From positions 14,136,001 through 14,200,000 of the forward strand of contig NC_065877.1 in assembly GCF_933775445.1 (NCBI RefSeq): a stretch of DNA of 64,000 bases, given 5' to 3'. The notes beneath the pieces were generated by a model. The model saw only the letters and a list, made by a program, of their open reading frames with translations, made no database searches and was not told the origin of the DNA. The DNA comes from Argentina anserina (lineage: Eukaryota > Streptophyta > Magnoliopsida > Rosales > Rosaceae). The translations under genes were made by a program, and so were the position numbers. Shown here piece after piece: positions 48,232 through 60,061 of the stretch. Each line of letters begins with the position of its first letter. Position 1 is the first letter of the stretch.

Positions 48232-51200
48232 ATGGATAAGTCTTGGATGCATGCCGATAGAAGATCAGTGGAGTTTGAGTTAGGAGTTGAAGAGTTACTT
48301 GTGTTTGCAATAGATAGTGGTTGTGATGTTAATTATGTGTCATGTCCTTGTCTGAGATGTGCGCATGGTAAGAGTTGGAAGGCTAGCATAGTTAAGGACC
48401 ATTTAACTGAGTTTGGGATAGATGAGACGTATAAAGAGTGGATATGGCATGGGGAAGATAATTCAGAGGGAATTAGTAGGGGATGAATGATTATGAATCA
48501 GTAGAACAAGGGTTTTCTGGTATAGGGCAGAATCCTGAAAATATAGTGGAGTCGGATGATGAAGACCTCTTAGATGACCCTGATGAGTTTTTAAGAACTG
48601 TTGAGGATGGTGACAAGCCTCTGTACCCTGATTGTAAGCGTTTTACAAAGCTAGGTACTCTAGTAAAAATGTACAATTTGAAAGAAAGACATGAGATGAC
48701 TGACGCTTGTTTTGAGGACATGTTGTTACTCATACAATTATTGTTGCCAGAAGGGAATCAAATCCCTAGTTCTGTTTACAACACCAAAAAGTCATTAACT
48801 GCCTTGGGAATGAATTATGAAAAGATACATGCATGTCCTAATGACTATATCTTATATAGAGGTAATGATAAAGACACATATAGCTATCGTATTTATGGTC
48901 TGTCTAGGTAGAAGTTAGGGGAAGATGAAGCTAAGCGAGTCAATGTTCCTGAAAAGGTTTTGTTTTACTTTCCACCTATACTGAGATTTAAGAAGATGTT
49001 CCAGTCTGTGAGTATAGCTAAAAACCTGACATTGGATGCTGATGAGCGTGTGAAAGATGATAAAATTAGGCATCCGGCTGATTTCACTACTTGGAAATTG
49101 GTCAACGATAAATGGCCTGATTTTGGTACAGAGCCTAGAAATCTAAGGCTAGCTCTTTCATCAGATGGTAATCCATTTAGTTCACTTTCTAGCAAGTATT
49201 TTTGTTGGTCTGTGATACTTGTAACCTACAATATTTCTTCATGGCTGTGCTTTAAAAGGAAGCATATGATGCTCACTTTGTTAATTTTTGGCCCAAAACA
49301 ACCTGAAAATGACGTTGATGTATATTTGCAGCCTTTAATAGATGATTTGAAACTCTTGTGGAATGGGGTTGAAGAGGTGTATGATTCTTACAAAAAACAG
49401 TACTTTAATCTAAAAGCGGTACTATTTTGGACAATAAATGACTTCCATGCATATGGAAATTTTTCCGGAAGCATCGCACATGGCTATAATGCCTGCCCTG
49501 TTTATAGAGAATACTAGACCACATATGATTTTTCACGGAGGGAAGTGTGCTGATAAGCGACACCAGAGATTCTTACCACGTTACCATCCATATCGAAAAC
49601 AAGCAGTTGCTTTCGATAATACTGAAGAAGTTGATACTGCACCTATTCCATTAAGCGGAGATGAGGTCTTCAAGAGAGTAGAAGGTTTGAAGGTGACGTT
49701 TGGTAAACCTGTGAAGAAGAAGGCTACTGGAAAATGTGTGAAGGGAAAAAATAGGCGTAAAATGGTGGTCAAGCAGGTTCACGAGGTAGCACTCGGCTTC
49801 CATAGGGTGGTCCAGATGCTCTCAGATCTTGTTGGAAGAAGCAATCTTGTTTCTTCCAACTTGAGTACTGGATGTATCTTCCTAACCCGCATATCTTCGA
49901 TGTCATTCATCAAGAGAAGAATATTACCGAGGCATTGGTAGTACATTGCTCAATATTAAGGGAAAAACACAAGACGTCGTCAATGCTCGTTTAGATATGG
50001 CTGATATGCTAATAAAAACTTGTTTGCAGCCTATTGAAACAGGTGAAAAAAGTTCAAAGCTACCTATGGCCAGTTAAAACTTAAAGTTAGCTGAAAAGGA
50101 AATTGTGTGTAGTTCTCTTTTTGGTATGAAACTAGCTGATAGGTTTTGTTCTAATATCAAGAGTTTAGTGTCGATGCAAACCTTACAGGTTAATGATATG
50201 AAATTCCACGATTTCCATATAATGCTCCATCACTTTCTCCCTATTGCAATTCGTTCAGCATTAGAGAAACTAGTGAAATATGTCATCATCAGATTTTGTC
50301 TCTTCTTCAAAGCCATTACAGATGTCGACAAACTTAAAAAAAAAATGCAAGCTGATCTTATCAAAACAATTTGTGACCTTGAGCAATTCTTCCCTCCTTC
50401 ATTTTTCGATATCATGGTACATCTGTCTGTTCATCTTGTAAGACAAGTAGAACTATGTGGCCCTATTTTTTTATACGGATATACCCATTTCAGAGGTACA
50501 TGAAGACCTTTAAGGGCTATGTTGCGAGTTACACTTGTCCAGAAGGTTGCATTGCTGAGAGGTACATCGCTGAAGTAGCAGTTGAGTTTTGGCAGAACAT
50601 TATTGCTCTGAAGGTACTGTTGGAGTACCGATTGTTGACAATACATGCAGACCCTTATCTGGTGCAGTTATGATCATGCCAACGTCGAACCAGTTGAAGC
50701 TAGCACACTTGTGTGTGTTGCAAAATACAGATGAAGCAAGGCCCTACTTTGAGTAAGTATTGGTATGTTTTAAGTTTAATATATATTTTTTGAAATATTT
50801 GTTGCATATACATGTGATTTAGTTACAGAGAATTTGCATGTTGATGTCATTTGTAGTGAACACATGGTGCTTCTGAAGGATCGCTATTCAAAATTTGCAC
50901 ATGATGAGAAGTGGTTAAAGGAGAAGCAAAATTCAACTTTTGCTGAATGGATACGACATAAGGTGTGTACAATGCCAATTATTAGTTAATTATATAATTT
51001 ACATTGTCTTACAACAATATATCAAAACTGATTGTATATGTATTATTTATTCGTAGGTTGCAACACAACTTGCGGATGAGGAACATAATGTGTCAGAACA
51101 TATAAGGTGGATTGCCGATGGTCCTGATTCTGAAGTACCATATTTTGATGGCTACAAAATCGATGGTGTTAACTTCAGCACCAAGGATCGGTGGTGTTTC

Positions 51201-51663
51201 CTTGTTAGCTACTGCAATGCTGGTCTCTAGTGGCAAGGATAAGAACCATGTTAACAATGATACGAATTTCTATGGAGTAATTAGAGAGATTTGGGAGCTA
51301 GACTATCATAGCTTTAGAATATCTGTATTTTTGTGTGATTGGGCTGACATTCATAAGGGCGTTAAGATAGATGACCTAGGTTATACACTTGTCAATTTGA
51401 ATAAGTTAGGTCACTTTAATGATCCCATTGTATTAGGTATTGATGTGAGACAAGTATGATATGTAGATGACCCTTTAAACAAACGTTGGTCGGTAGTTAT
51501 AAGATGTCCCGAAAGGGATTACTTCCTTGGTCATGATGAGGATGAAGTGTTTGAACTTGAGGAAGATATGGGAGTTTTGCCAACTGCTGATACCAGGGAA
51601 GCTGTTGTTGACCATAGCAGCACACACATGCGAGATGGTGACGAGATTTTAGTTGTGGAGTAG
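48232..51663 (+). pseudogene. Tnp2-type CACTA transposase (broken)
   Basis: Domains in order: transposase-associated N-terminal domain (48232-48486, starting MDKSWMHADRRS); Tnp2 core (about 48960-49700, with TTWKLVNDKWPDFGTEPRNL, WSVILVTYNISSWLC and RRFLPRYHPYR-like QRFLPRYHPYRK); DUF4218 (about 50190-50640, with FHIMLHHFLPIAIRS and DIMVHLSVHLVRQVELCGP); DUF4216 (about 51250-51520, with YGVIREIWELDYHSFRISVF). Breaks include a frame change at 48484, an in-frame TAG at 48909 where Trp is usual, frame changes near 49500, 49900 and 50490, and a stop at 51457. GT-AG introns are plausible at about 50752-50853 and 50962-51056. Confidence 0.85.
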
Positions 51664-52002
51664 ATGGTTGTGTTAATGATATGTTAATATTATGTGTTTT
51701 CATGTTTATTGCTTTAGCTTTTTAAGTTCCTTGTGAGACTTTTGAATATTTGATAATGTATAATTAAGTTTGGATTTTAAGTTGTGTATTTGATGACATT
51801 GCAGTGATATATTTATATTTTTAATATCTATTTGAGCTTGTAGTAATATAGTTGCTTTAGAATTAGCTTTTTACATACCTTATATGATTGCTTATTGCCT
51901 TACAAATATTTATATGAACTTGCAGTAATATATTTATTTTAGTTTTAGTTTATTACGCACCTTAAATGATTATTTCTGAATATTTCCCATTTCTTGCAAG
52001 TA
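51664..52002 (+). other. Spacer between the two inner-CACTA genes
   Basis: AT-rich, about 340 bp, with no coding. It could hold the terminator of the Tnp2 gene and the promoter of the next. Confidence 0.35.
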
Positions 52003-55000
52003 ATGGCTAAGTTAATGGAAAATAAGGTGTCCAAGGTTAGGGAGAGGATTGCTAGGGCAGTCAAAGCAGTTAGAGCTAGATCTGTAGCATAGGCAGAGGC
52101 ACCTGCAACTAACTCAAGTGGATTAGTCCACATACAACCCCCGAGGAGAACAATGTCACATATTGAGAGAAGATCATTGGCCAAGAAGGGGCGCAAATTT
52201 TCTCGGGCATGCACTGACGAACTGTTCAGACTGAAGTTGCTAAAGCGTGGAGCAGTTACTATGCATATGATTGTACGACGCAAAATTTTGGGAATCAAGC
52301 ACACAGTCTTGTTTAACAAGAATGGAACCCCCTATGGCAAGGCATCGAAGGAAATGCAGTCGTATATCGGAGTGCTTGCATAGACAAAGGCGCCAATTTG
52401 GAGACCTACCTGGAAGCAAGTTCCAATAGAGCGAAAAAACAAAATTTGGAATTGTGTTCAGGTAAATGTAGAGTTTTAATTTTTTTATTCATTAAGTGTG
52501 AAGTATTTGAACTAAGTATTGAACTACAAATTTTTAGCTGGCGTTTGTGTACCTCATATTGCAAAGAAGTTGAGTCTAGTTTCAACTTGCCAAAAGTAGA
52601 GGGACTTCAAGAGCAAGCTGACCCGAAAGTACATCCTGCCATACAAGGATGAACTGGACGTGCTAGAGTATCCGCCAGCAGATTACTGCTTTATTAAAAA
52701 GATGTATTGGCGAATATTTATGGCTGATCGCTTGTCAGACGATTTTTTGGTAATATTTTTCTTTTCAAAATTGTAATGGTGCTTGTTACATATATAATGC
52801 TGCTTATTTAATTATATACTGAAAATAATTTTATATGTTCCATAGGAAAAGTGCAAGAATCAACTTGCCAAGTTGGCCGAACAAATATCCTCAACACACT
52901 TCACGCCTGGGTTATGCAAATTTAATGGCTAATCTGGTTAGTATGGTGTATTCACATCATCTATATACTAGATTACCTTGTTACATGTATAATTATTACC
53001 TAATTGTACATGTGTTGTGTTATAGATTGCACTAAGTATGGATGAAAACTTGCTGACACGCCGCTTTATGTGGAAAAGAGCATGGCAGGACCAAAATGGT
53101 AATTATAAAGATGCAGAGACATCAAAGAAGGTGGCGGAAATTGTAAGGCCTCCAAAATCTGTGTTTAAACAACTTTAACAAAAGTATGATGTTAATAATT
53201 ATTGGTCAGATGTTAATAATTATTGTAAAAATGTTTCCAAGATGAATTGGAAAATGAGGACAATGAGGCTGACCCCAACAATAGTGGTGCCCAAGATGCA
53301 TTGACTAGAGATCTAGGTAATCCTGAGCATAGGGGTAGAGTACGTGGTGTTGGAGGCCATGTTACTCCTTCGATTTATTTTAACCAACCAAAACATAAGA
53401 GAAAGACTCTTGATAAAGGGATTGAAGAAAGTTGCAAGAAGTTAATAGAGGAGGAGACAAAAAAAGTTGTAGCTAAAGAGAGGGAATTTTGGATGGAGCA
53501 GTGGAAAGTAGAGTTTGGTGCTCGTAACAACAATGTGGCTAAGTCCCCTATTGTAGCACAGTCCCCAGTGACAGCCTTTAACCCTGATATTGGCTCAAAC
53601 TGTGCAAGTGCAACGAATGTGTGCGTTAATGCCCTCATGGATGTGGATGAGGAAGTTGCAGCTAGGGCAAAGAAGCGTCTACACTTGTCGGGTGACAATA
53701 TAGATAATTTGGAGGAATTTGGTGGAACTGGGATCCCAGTGGAAAGGGAACCTATTGTTCAAGAGGAGCATGTGCCTAAAGTAGACAAAGCTACTGAAGA
53801 AGAGGTTCATGCACCAGAAAAAAGGCATGCAGCTTCTCTGATAAAGGAAAACACCATGCCGGCTAGGTATGTGGAAGTTACACAACCGGTAATTAGTTCT
53901 AACCCTTATTACTACATGTGTTATGTATAATTGTTGCTCATATTACGTAGCACTAGTGTTAGTTTAATAATTATTATTTTCTTACCGCAATCACTCAATA
54001 AATCAGAGGTCAGATTGGCTCTAGGATCAGTGGATGTCATTGTCGTCATCGGGGAGGTGTTTGGACTCTAGGACGATGACAAAACTAATGCTATATTACA
54101 TGGAGTTCACATGCTAGAAGGTTGTGTGCGGGTGATAATTGTTCATGCAATTGTTCCCGAAGAAAAGCTTCCATACCCAATTGATGACCATATAACAACA
54201 GTTGAAGAAGCCATCAAGACTTACATTGCTTGGCCGAAGCTAGAAAATCTAAGGTAACTCAAAGTTGGTATTCATTATTATTTTACTAAGGTGTGTATAA
54301 CTAATTATATAATTATTCTTAATTTTATACAGAAACTATCAACTAAGAAAGCAGTTCAACTTGCCAAAGGCACCATGAAGAGGAAAATGGGATCAGAAGA
54401 CCCTGCACTCATAATTGACCTCAAGAAGCTACCCAAAGATTACCCTGGACTTTTGAAGTGCTTGTGGGAATGGGCAAGTGAGTCACTAAACTATGGAAAT
54501 ACCCTGGAGTTTATGATGAAAGAACCAGTTTTTGGGCTCAATAGGAAGCAATATTTGTACAAAAGTGATATGTATGCCATATGCACCATGGGCTTGGTTT
54601 CGGGCGGCATGTTGATTATGTATATGTGGTAAGTTCACTTAGTTATATATATATTGACATTCTATTTGCACTATAATTTGAAACACTGAATATTGATTGT
54701 TCTTATTTCAGCTACTTGTAGGAATTGTTGAAGAGAGCAAAGATGGTAGACATGGTTGGATTTGTGGACCCTGCGCAAATTGGTTCAAGTGGTTGTGGAG
54801 ACATTGAAGAAAGGGGGCGCAACTTGTCGAATAGGTTCATGAATGGAAAGAAGATGTTGTTTCTATTGCCATTTCACACTGGGTAAGTTTACATATAAAC
54901 AACAATTATTGACACATAGTTAATCATATGTTTGCAGCAATCAATTAACTATATGTTAGTTACTATATTTTATTCTTTGATGCAATTTATTAGCTTCCTA

Positions 55001-55856
55001 GTTTATTGATTGGAATCAGAGATGATGAAGTATGAATTATGTGCTACAACCATAATACATTTATTTGCTTATTGATAGTAACAAGTGGGTTTGCGCATAA
55101 AACAATTTAGTAGACATATTTCTTTGTGTAGAGTGGTATTTTATGATCCCTTTTTGTAAGACAGTAAGTGTAGTATATACAACTCTTAGACATATGGACT
55201 TAAGTGTACACGGTTGATTTTTGCAGCAACCATTGGACTCTAACTGTGGTCAGTCCAGAAGAAAAAGTTGTTTACTACTTGGATCCTCTGAAGCGTCGAC
55301 TACCTAATGACACAGATTGGACAACTATTGTGGATAGGTAATCATTGTCAGAGCCTATAAACTATTGTGTACATTTTCGATAACGTACTAAATATGAACT
55401 TGTCTAAGTTTCTTGTTATATTGTTGAAGTGCTATCAAGAGTTACACTTACCAGTCAGCTAAACCAAAAATGAAGAATATATCATGGCTCCCATTATTAG
55501 TACGATTTGTACTCTACTATTTTAGTTCAATATTTGAAACTTTGTTTTGTGTGGTGTAGTTAGCGGACTAAGTATTGACTTTTGTGTATTGTTCTTAGGG
55601 TATCCCCCAGCAAAACGGGAATAAAGATTGTAGGTTTTTCATTATGCACTACATGAAGGATATTGTTGAAGATAAGAACTTAGAATTTGTTTCAAAGGTA
55701 AAGTTTATTGTTTGGTATAATTGATGTTTTGGAGCATGCATATATATGTGATGATTATGTTATAATCATTTACTGGTCTTTTGATTCCAGTTGAGGTACA
55801 AGAAGACCCCTGTCCAGGAGTATACCCAAGAGCAGATTGATGAAGTAAGGATATAG
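52003..55856 (+). pseudogene. Second CACTA protein: Transposase_24-like plus Ulp1-like protease, broken
   Basis: An intron-containing gene starts at MAKLMENKVSKV (52003). A Transposase_24 (Ptta/En/Spm)-like region lies at about 52600-53150 (YPPADYCFIKKMYWRIFM, then LLTRRFMWKRAWQDQNGNYK). A charged, coiled-coil-like part follows (53247-53930, VVAKEREFWMEQWKVEF), then the HGVHMLEGCVRVIIVHAIVP segment common in these proteins (54095-54240). The C-terminus is a cysteine-protease fold of the Ulp1 (SUMO protease) type: His in NHWTLTVVS (55230), Asp in VVYYLDPLKRR (55275), Gln/Cys in QQNGNKDCRFFIMHYMK (55610-55660). The catalytic His, Asp and Cys all remain. Defects include TAG stops at 52090, 52381, 54071 and 54719 (the last in a Leu-stop-Glu context where Gln is usual) and a frame change near 52590. 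End at TAG 55854. Confidence 0.75.
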
Positions 55857-56249
55857 TGGTCTAGGTACCTCATGAAGTATCATATTAGTTAGTTGTTGGG
55901 CAGTACGTAGACTAGGGTTTGAAGCTTTGTTGGTAGTTTTTGCTGATTTTAGGGTTTGCATGTGTCTAAACAAACTATAATATCTTTTTGTGAATTGGCC
56001 GCATTGTAGGCACATGCAGGTGTAGACTAACTTTTGGCCAAGTATGTAGGCTAACTATGGTTAAGTATATATTCTAGCAAAACATCTAGCTAGCTAGGAA
56101 TGATGAATTCAATGTTATGATAAATATTATGTTATGGTGAAGGATTGAAATTGATGGGTTTTGTGTCATCTTAGTTATGTTTTTGTTTGATGGATTGAAT
56201 TGGTTTTGATTGAATCTAATATGGTAAAGAATTTATGAAACCTAGAAAC
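55857..56249. other. 3' part of the inner CACTA
   Basis: Non-coding tail after the Ulp1-like exon, leading into the right subterminal repeats. The TAGCTAGCTAGG word at 56089 is a short palindromic repeat. Confidence 0.4.
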
Positions 56250-56815
56250 ACAATGTTTTCTCACTAAATAGATAGCTAAAAAGCATTGTCTTTACCCGCC
56301 AAAAGACAATAGTTTCAATAAGAGAGACGATTGACCTAATTGATAGAAAAAAATTGTCTTTGAGAGCTATACACAATATGCAAGCACAGTAAGAACTATT
56401 GTATGTGTTGTATCTTAGACAATGCCTTTTTGAGAAAACCATTGTCTGGAAGAGTTTGAGTTAGTAGGCTCTGTAGAGAAAGTATTGTCTAACAAAACAA
56501 GAACAATGTCAAACTAGAACATCACAATTGTCTTTGTGACCTTAATCAATAGGCGCTGGAAAATGAAGCATTGTCTCACGTTACATTAGCAATGTCAAAC
56601 TAGAAGAGCACTATTGTCTTTGTAAATCTTATTCAATGTACATTTATGAAAAAACATTGTCTTCATCAACATTCAGACAATGGTAGTTTAATGTCAGTCA
56701 GTTGTCTGAACTGCTTATAGACAATGTTTTTCGTGCATTGTCAGATCCTATATTAAACAATTGTTCAATAGACAATGGTACAATCATATATTAGACAATG
56801 GGTAAAAACCATTGT
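56250..56815. repeat. Right subterminal repeat array of the inner CACTA
   Basis: Fifteen or more ACAATG/CATTGTC words in both orientations end close to the terminus (GACAATGGGTAAAAACCATTG). It mirrors the left array and supports the element boundaries. Confidence 0.75.
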
Positions 56816-56841
56816 GAGCCTCAATTTTTAGCCTAGTGCTC

Positions 56842-57127
56842 CTCCTCTCCTTTCAAGTGCCATCTCCTCTTTGGTACGTCTCTTTTTCTTTCTATCTATC
56901 AAGTTTTAGCCGAATCTGATTTAATTTTGGGTTGAATCACTTATTCAAATTTAGGTTTTGTTTTTCCAACCTTTCTACTTTGGGTATACCATATATATTT
57001 TAGAATTTGGATTACTGTATCTTTTGTACTTGTTTTGGTGAAATCCCCAAATTTAAGGTTTGTTCTGGTTGTATGATCATATTCTTATAGATTTGTACTA
57101 AATTTGAAATTCTGAAGATATTATGCT

Positions 57128-57164
<37 letters not shown>

Positions 57165-58560
57165 GGTAAACCAATGTTAAATAGAAACCCAATGTGCTAA
57201 TCTTTTGTGAGCTTCATATTGAATTTCTTAGTGGCCTTAATGAAATAAGTAAACCTTCATCCTTATCTACATTGCTTAAATGATTGTAATTAACTTTTCT
57301 CTTTAACTACTATTCTATTGTAGCCTGATAGTGAGTTCTAAATTATCATTTTCTTTCTTTTTTAATGGAAAATAAGAGTGAGAATGATGTTGAGATAGAG
57401 TTCAACGGGGAGGACATAAGGTTTTAGTATCATGTGAGGCCTAACGGGTATCCCTGGCGAGTTGGCTCATAATAAGAGATTTGCTCCAGAATGCATGTTC
57501 GAGGAATAATATGATTAGAAGATGATCAAATCTGAAGGTTAGTTGCAGGATACTAATGCCCTTCTTTACTTGCAACAATTTTCTTACTCTGATTGTACGT
57601 TGTTCTATATTTCCACGTAGGTGACTAATTTAGTTCTTAATGTTTAATATTTGGTTTTCAGGGAAGCTTGAGAGAGAGAGTCTTCAAGGAGTGAGGTTGA
57701 AACAAACATTGGCATTGTTATGCTTCTCACTAACATGTACCTCTGTAAAGTAAGATTTTTAATTGGAGAACTCCATTTTAGTTGTTCATTGACATAATTT
57801 GACTAGATTCCATTACTGGAACTAGATTGATTATAATGGAACTCCATTTTAGTCTATAGAACCTGGTGCATAACGCATGCACTGTTATTATAATGGATAT
57901 TGTGTGGTTATTATTCTGATCTATTATTTGATGTTATGGAATGCAAGCACAGTTGCGGTCACAACACCGAATCCTATTGGACGTACCACCCCCAAGTATT
58001 TATATTAGATTTGGTGGTACGTAGGTAGACACTATTATCGATTTGATGTATTGGATGGGACGTAGGTAGTTTTAGCTGTTATTACTGATCACAAATGTAA
58101 TGTGGTTGCTAGAAAAGTATAAGTGAAAAAGTACAAGTGTTTAGTGAGCTTTATTTTTGTACAATGGTAGTTCATGAATCATGACCAAAATTAATTTATT
58201 CTTTTTTGTCAAACTATTGTGCAAAATAAGAAAAATGCCATTCATTATTTTTTGTAATTTTTTTATTCTAATAAATAATTTAACAACGACAATTTTAGCG
58301 TTGCTAGCCAAGTTTCCTATTTATTTTATAAAAATTAGCAATGACAATTATAATGTTCGCGACGCAAGAATTTGTGACATTAAGGCTTTTTCGACGCCAG
58401 ATCTGTTAGCAACAACGAAAAACCGTGGCGTTGAACAATTGCGTTGACGATTTTAAAGACGGGTGATTTCGGACACAATGTCATCGCCGTTGTTCTTTTG
58501 CGACGGCAAACTAACTTTTGGCGACAGGCGGTCGCCGTAGCTTAATTTATTTTTGTAGTG
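56842..58560. other. Right part of the outer CACTA, with gene-like fragments
   Basis: This sequence continues the outer element. It contains a (TA)n run at about 57137-57163 and a short reading stretch beginning at an ATG at 57365 (MENKSENDVEIEFNGEDIR, then a stop) that could be a captured exon. No family was identified. From about 58270 the terminal GACGGC/GTCGC words begin. The ORF at 58181-58447 spans these terminal repeats and is not credible. Confidence 0.45.
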
Positions 58561-59022
58561 TGATATAATATATCTATACGCTTAAAAGTGAGAATGTTAA
58601 GTTTGGAAAAGGCGAGAGTAGGTTCTCTTAGGCGAAGTTGTTGCAATTGAAGTTCCCATTGCTTGCGTGAATATGTTGGAAGAGCAATTTTGAAATCTTG
58701 CGGGAAAAAAAATTGATTTTGCGGGGCAAATGTGTAGGAGGTTAACGGAGCTGTGTGCAGGGGTTGCGGGGGCATTGCAGGGGGCGTGGGGCTGCGTGCA
58801 AGTGCTCTGCCGAGGGTTTGCAGGAACGCACACAGGGGTTGCAGGCGAGAGGTTGTAGGGCTGCCAAGAAATGGCCTTGGTTGGAAAAGGGTTCTGGTGG
58901 CCGGAAAACGAAAGGTCACCGGTCGGAACGAAGAAAAATAGAGATTTTCTTTTTTTCCTAAGATTCTAAGGCTCTAAAAGTTCACCCCTTTTAGGGCAAA
59001 GTGCGTGATAACCTGGTAGCGG
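58561..59022 (-). other. Copia 5' leader (other side of the CACTA insertion)
   Basis: On the minus strand, CCAGGTTATCACGC lies a few nt after the LTR (about 59001-59014) and resembles the tRNA-iMet primer-binding site TGGTATCAGAGC with changes. A GC-rich leader (58730-58920) follows, then the TGA target duplication of the outer CACTA. Gag begins on the far side at 45291. Confidence 0.5.
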
Positions 59023-59216
59023 TGTTGCAGTCTGATATATACGAGAGTAATTCGGATAATAACTATAACTTTATTGAATGATATATGGACCTATATATAG
59101 GCATTACATAGACATAATCTTGTAGGATCCGGAATCCTATTCTAATACGGAGATGCAAATCTATTTCTCACATGGAAACTTAATTAGATTATGATAATAG
59201 TAATTCTGCCAGAACA
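59023..59216 (-). repeat. 5' LTR of the nested Copia element
   Basis: This 194-bp LTR runs on the plus strand from TGTTGCAGTCTGATATATAC to TAATTCTGCCAGAACA, with the target duplication ATATT directly after it. It pairs with 37126-37314. Confidence 0.7.
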
Positions 59217-59504
59217 ATATTCTCTTATGACGTATATTTGATCAATTTTATGTATGTTTGTTCGTCCGATGTTTGGTATTTATTGAATTTTTTCTTCTTA
59301 AAATAAAATAACTAAGAGTACCATTCTTACAACCCGCCAGTCTTCAAATCTCAAGTCGAGCCATGCTTCTTAGCCTGGTTTATGAAAAAGATCGATGTCG
59401 TCATTAATATTCAACCAAGTAAATTTGAACATGCAAAATATTAAGTGAATCAATCTAGATGCCCGCCTCACTTCAACTCAATGGCTCTGAGCTGCTCAGA
59501 GGTA

Positions 59505-59990
59505 CAGTAAAACCTCTATAAATTAATAGATTTGGGACTGACAAAATTTAATATATTGATAAATTATCTATTAATTTATCGATTAATTAATAACTTATTA
59601 ATTTATGAAGGTATAATAATAGTTTTTTTTTCATTTTTTCAAAGAAAAAAAAGTTTACTTCGTTCATGCACCACATTATTTAATTTATCATGGATACCGT
59701 TGCTTAAAATATTATGTTATTCGATATCTTATATTATTTTTATTTAATAATAATTAAATCAACAAAAAAATTAAATGAAATTCTTAAAAAAGTAAAATTT
59801 ATTATATAAATTATATTATTATTAATTTATATGTTCGATGTGATTTATATGAATTTTTAAATTTATATTATCTTAAAAATTTAATAAATTCTTAATTTAG
59901 CACATTAGTCCCGAATCAAAACTGATAAATAATATTATTTTAATAAAATTATTAATTAATTAGATATTAATTTAATGATACTCTCGTATC
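59505..59990. mobile_element. Truncated Emigrant/pogo-like MITE
   Basis: After a TA dinucleotide comes CAGTAAAACCTCTATAAATT, the terminal repeat known for the Emigrant group of plant pogo-like (Tc1/mariner) MITEs. A very AT-rich body rich in TTAATTTAT words follows. The expected inverse terminus is absent before 60000, so the element is truncated on the right or its end has decayed. The right border given is approximate. Confidence 0.55.
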
Positions 59991-60061
59991 ACTTACAAAT
60001 GCGCCATTGAGGACGAGTCAGAACATGGTTGGGCTTGAAGTTGCCTACGATGCCTCCTGAG

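Larger units (their letters stand above)
46181..56838 (+). mobile_element. Inner CACTA (En/Spm-like) transposon, 10.7 kb
   Basis: The ends are CACTAGGTCAAAATAG at the left and CACTAGGCTAAAAATTG on the minus strand at the right, flanked by the 3-bp duplication CTC (46178-46180 and 56839-56841); the target was a CTC microsatellite. Both subterminal zones (46230-46560 and 56250-56815) carry many copies of ACAATGGTTT / CATTGTCT in both orientations, the expected transposase-binding arrays. Inside are a Tnp2-type gene and a second intron-containing gene, both in plus orientation. Stops and frameshifts in both indicate loss of autonomy. Confidence 0.85.
45588..58560. mobile_element. Outer CACTA element (non-autonomous), host of the inner CACTA
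   Basis: The left end CATTATAAAAA (CACTA with one change) leads into AATTAGCTACAGCG. The right end on the minus strand reads CACTACAAAAATAAATTAAG followed by CTACGGCGAC, so the termini share AATTA(A)GCTACRGCG. The 3-bp target duplication TGA flanks both sides (45585-45587 and 58561-58563). Subterminal GACGGCAA/GTCGC words occur near both ends. Without the inner element about 2.3 kb remains, and no transposase is present. It inserted in the Copia leader. Confidence 0.7.
37126..59216 (-). mobile_element. Copia retrotransposon split by nested insertions
   Basis: Both ends of one Copia element can be found 22 kb apart. LTRs at 37126-37314 and 59023-59216 are related, and the perfect target duplication ATATT lies outside them (37121-37125 and 59217-59221). 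Minus-strand order is as expected: 5' LTR, leader, [CACTA insertion], gag, protease, pre-integrase, [solo LTR], integrase, reverse transcriptase, RNase H end, 3' LTR. Removing the insertions (45588-58560 and 40836-42832 with their target duplications) leaves about 7.1 kb. All coding parts carry stops or frameshifts. The LTRs are visibly diverged, so this is the oldest layer of the nest. Confidence 0.75.

Noticed and set aside
58181..58447. 88-codon plus-strand ORF near the CACTA right end
   Set aside because: It overlaps the terminal repeat words of the outer CACTA and has no family motif.
58542..58961. GC-rich ORFs on both strands as a gene
   Set aside because: They lie in the Copia leader between LTR and gag; frames on both strands simply reflect GC richness.
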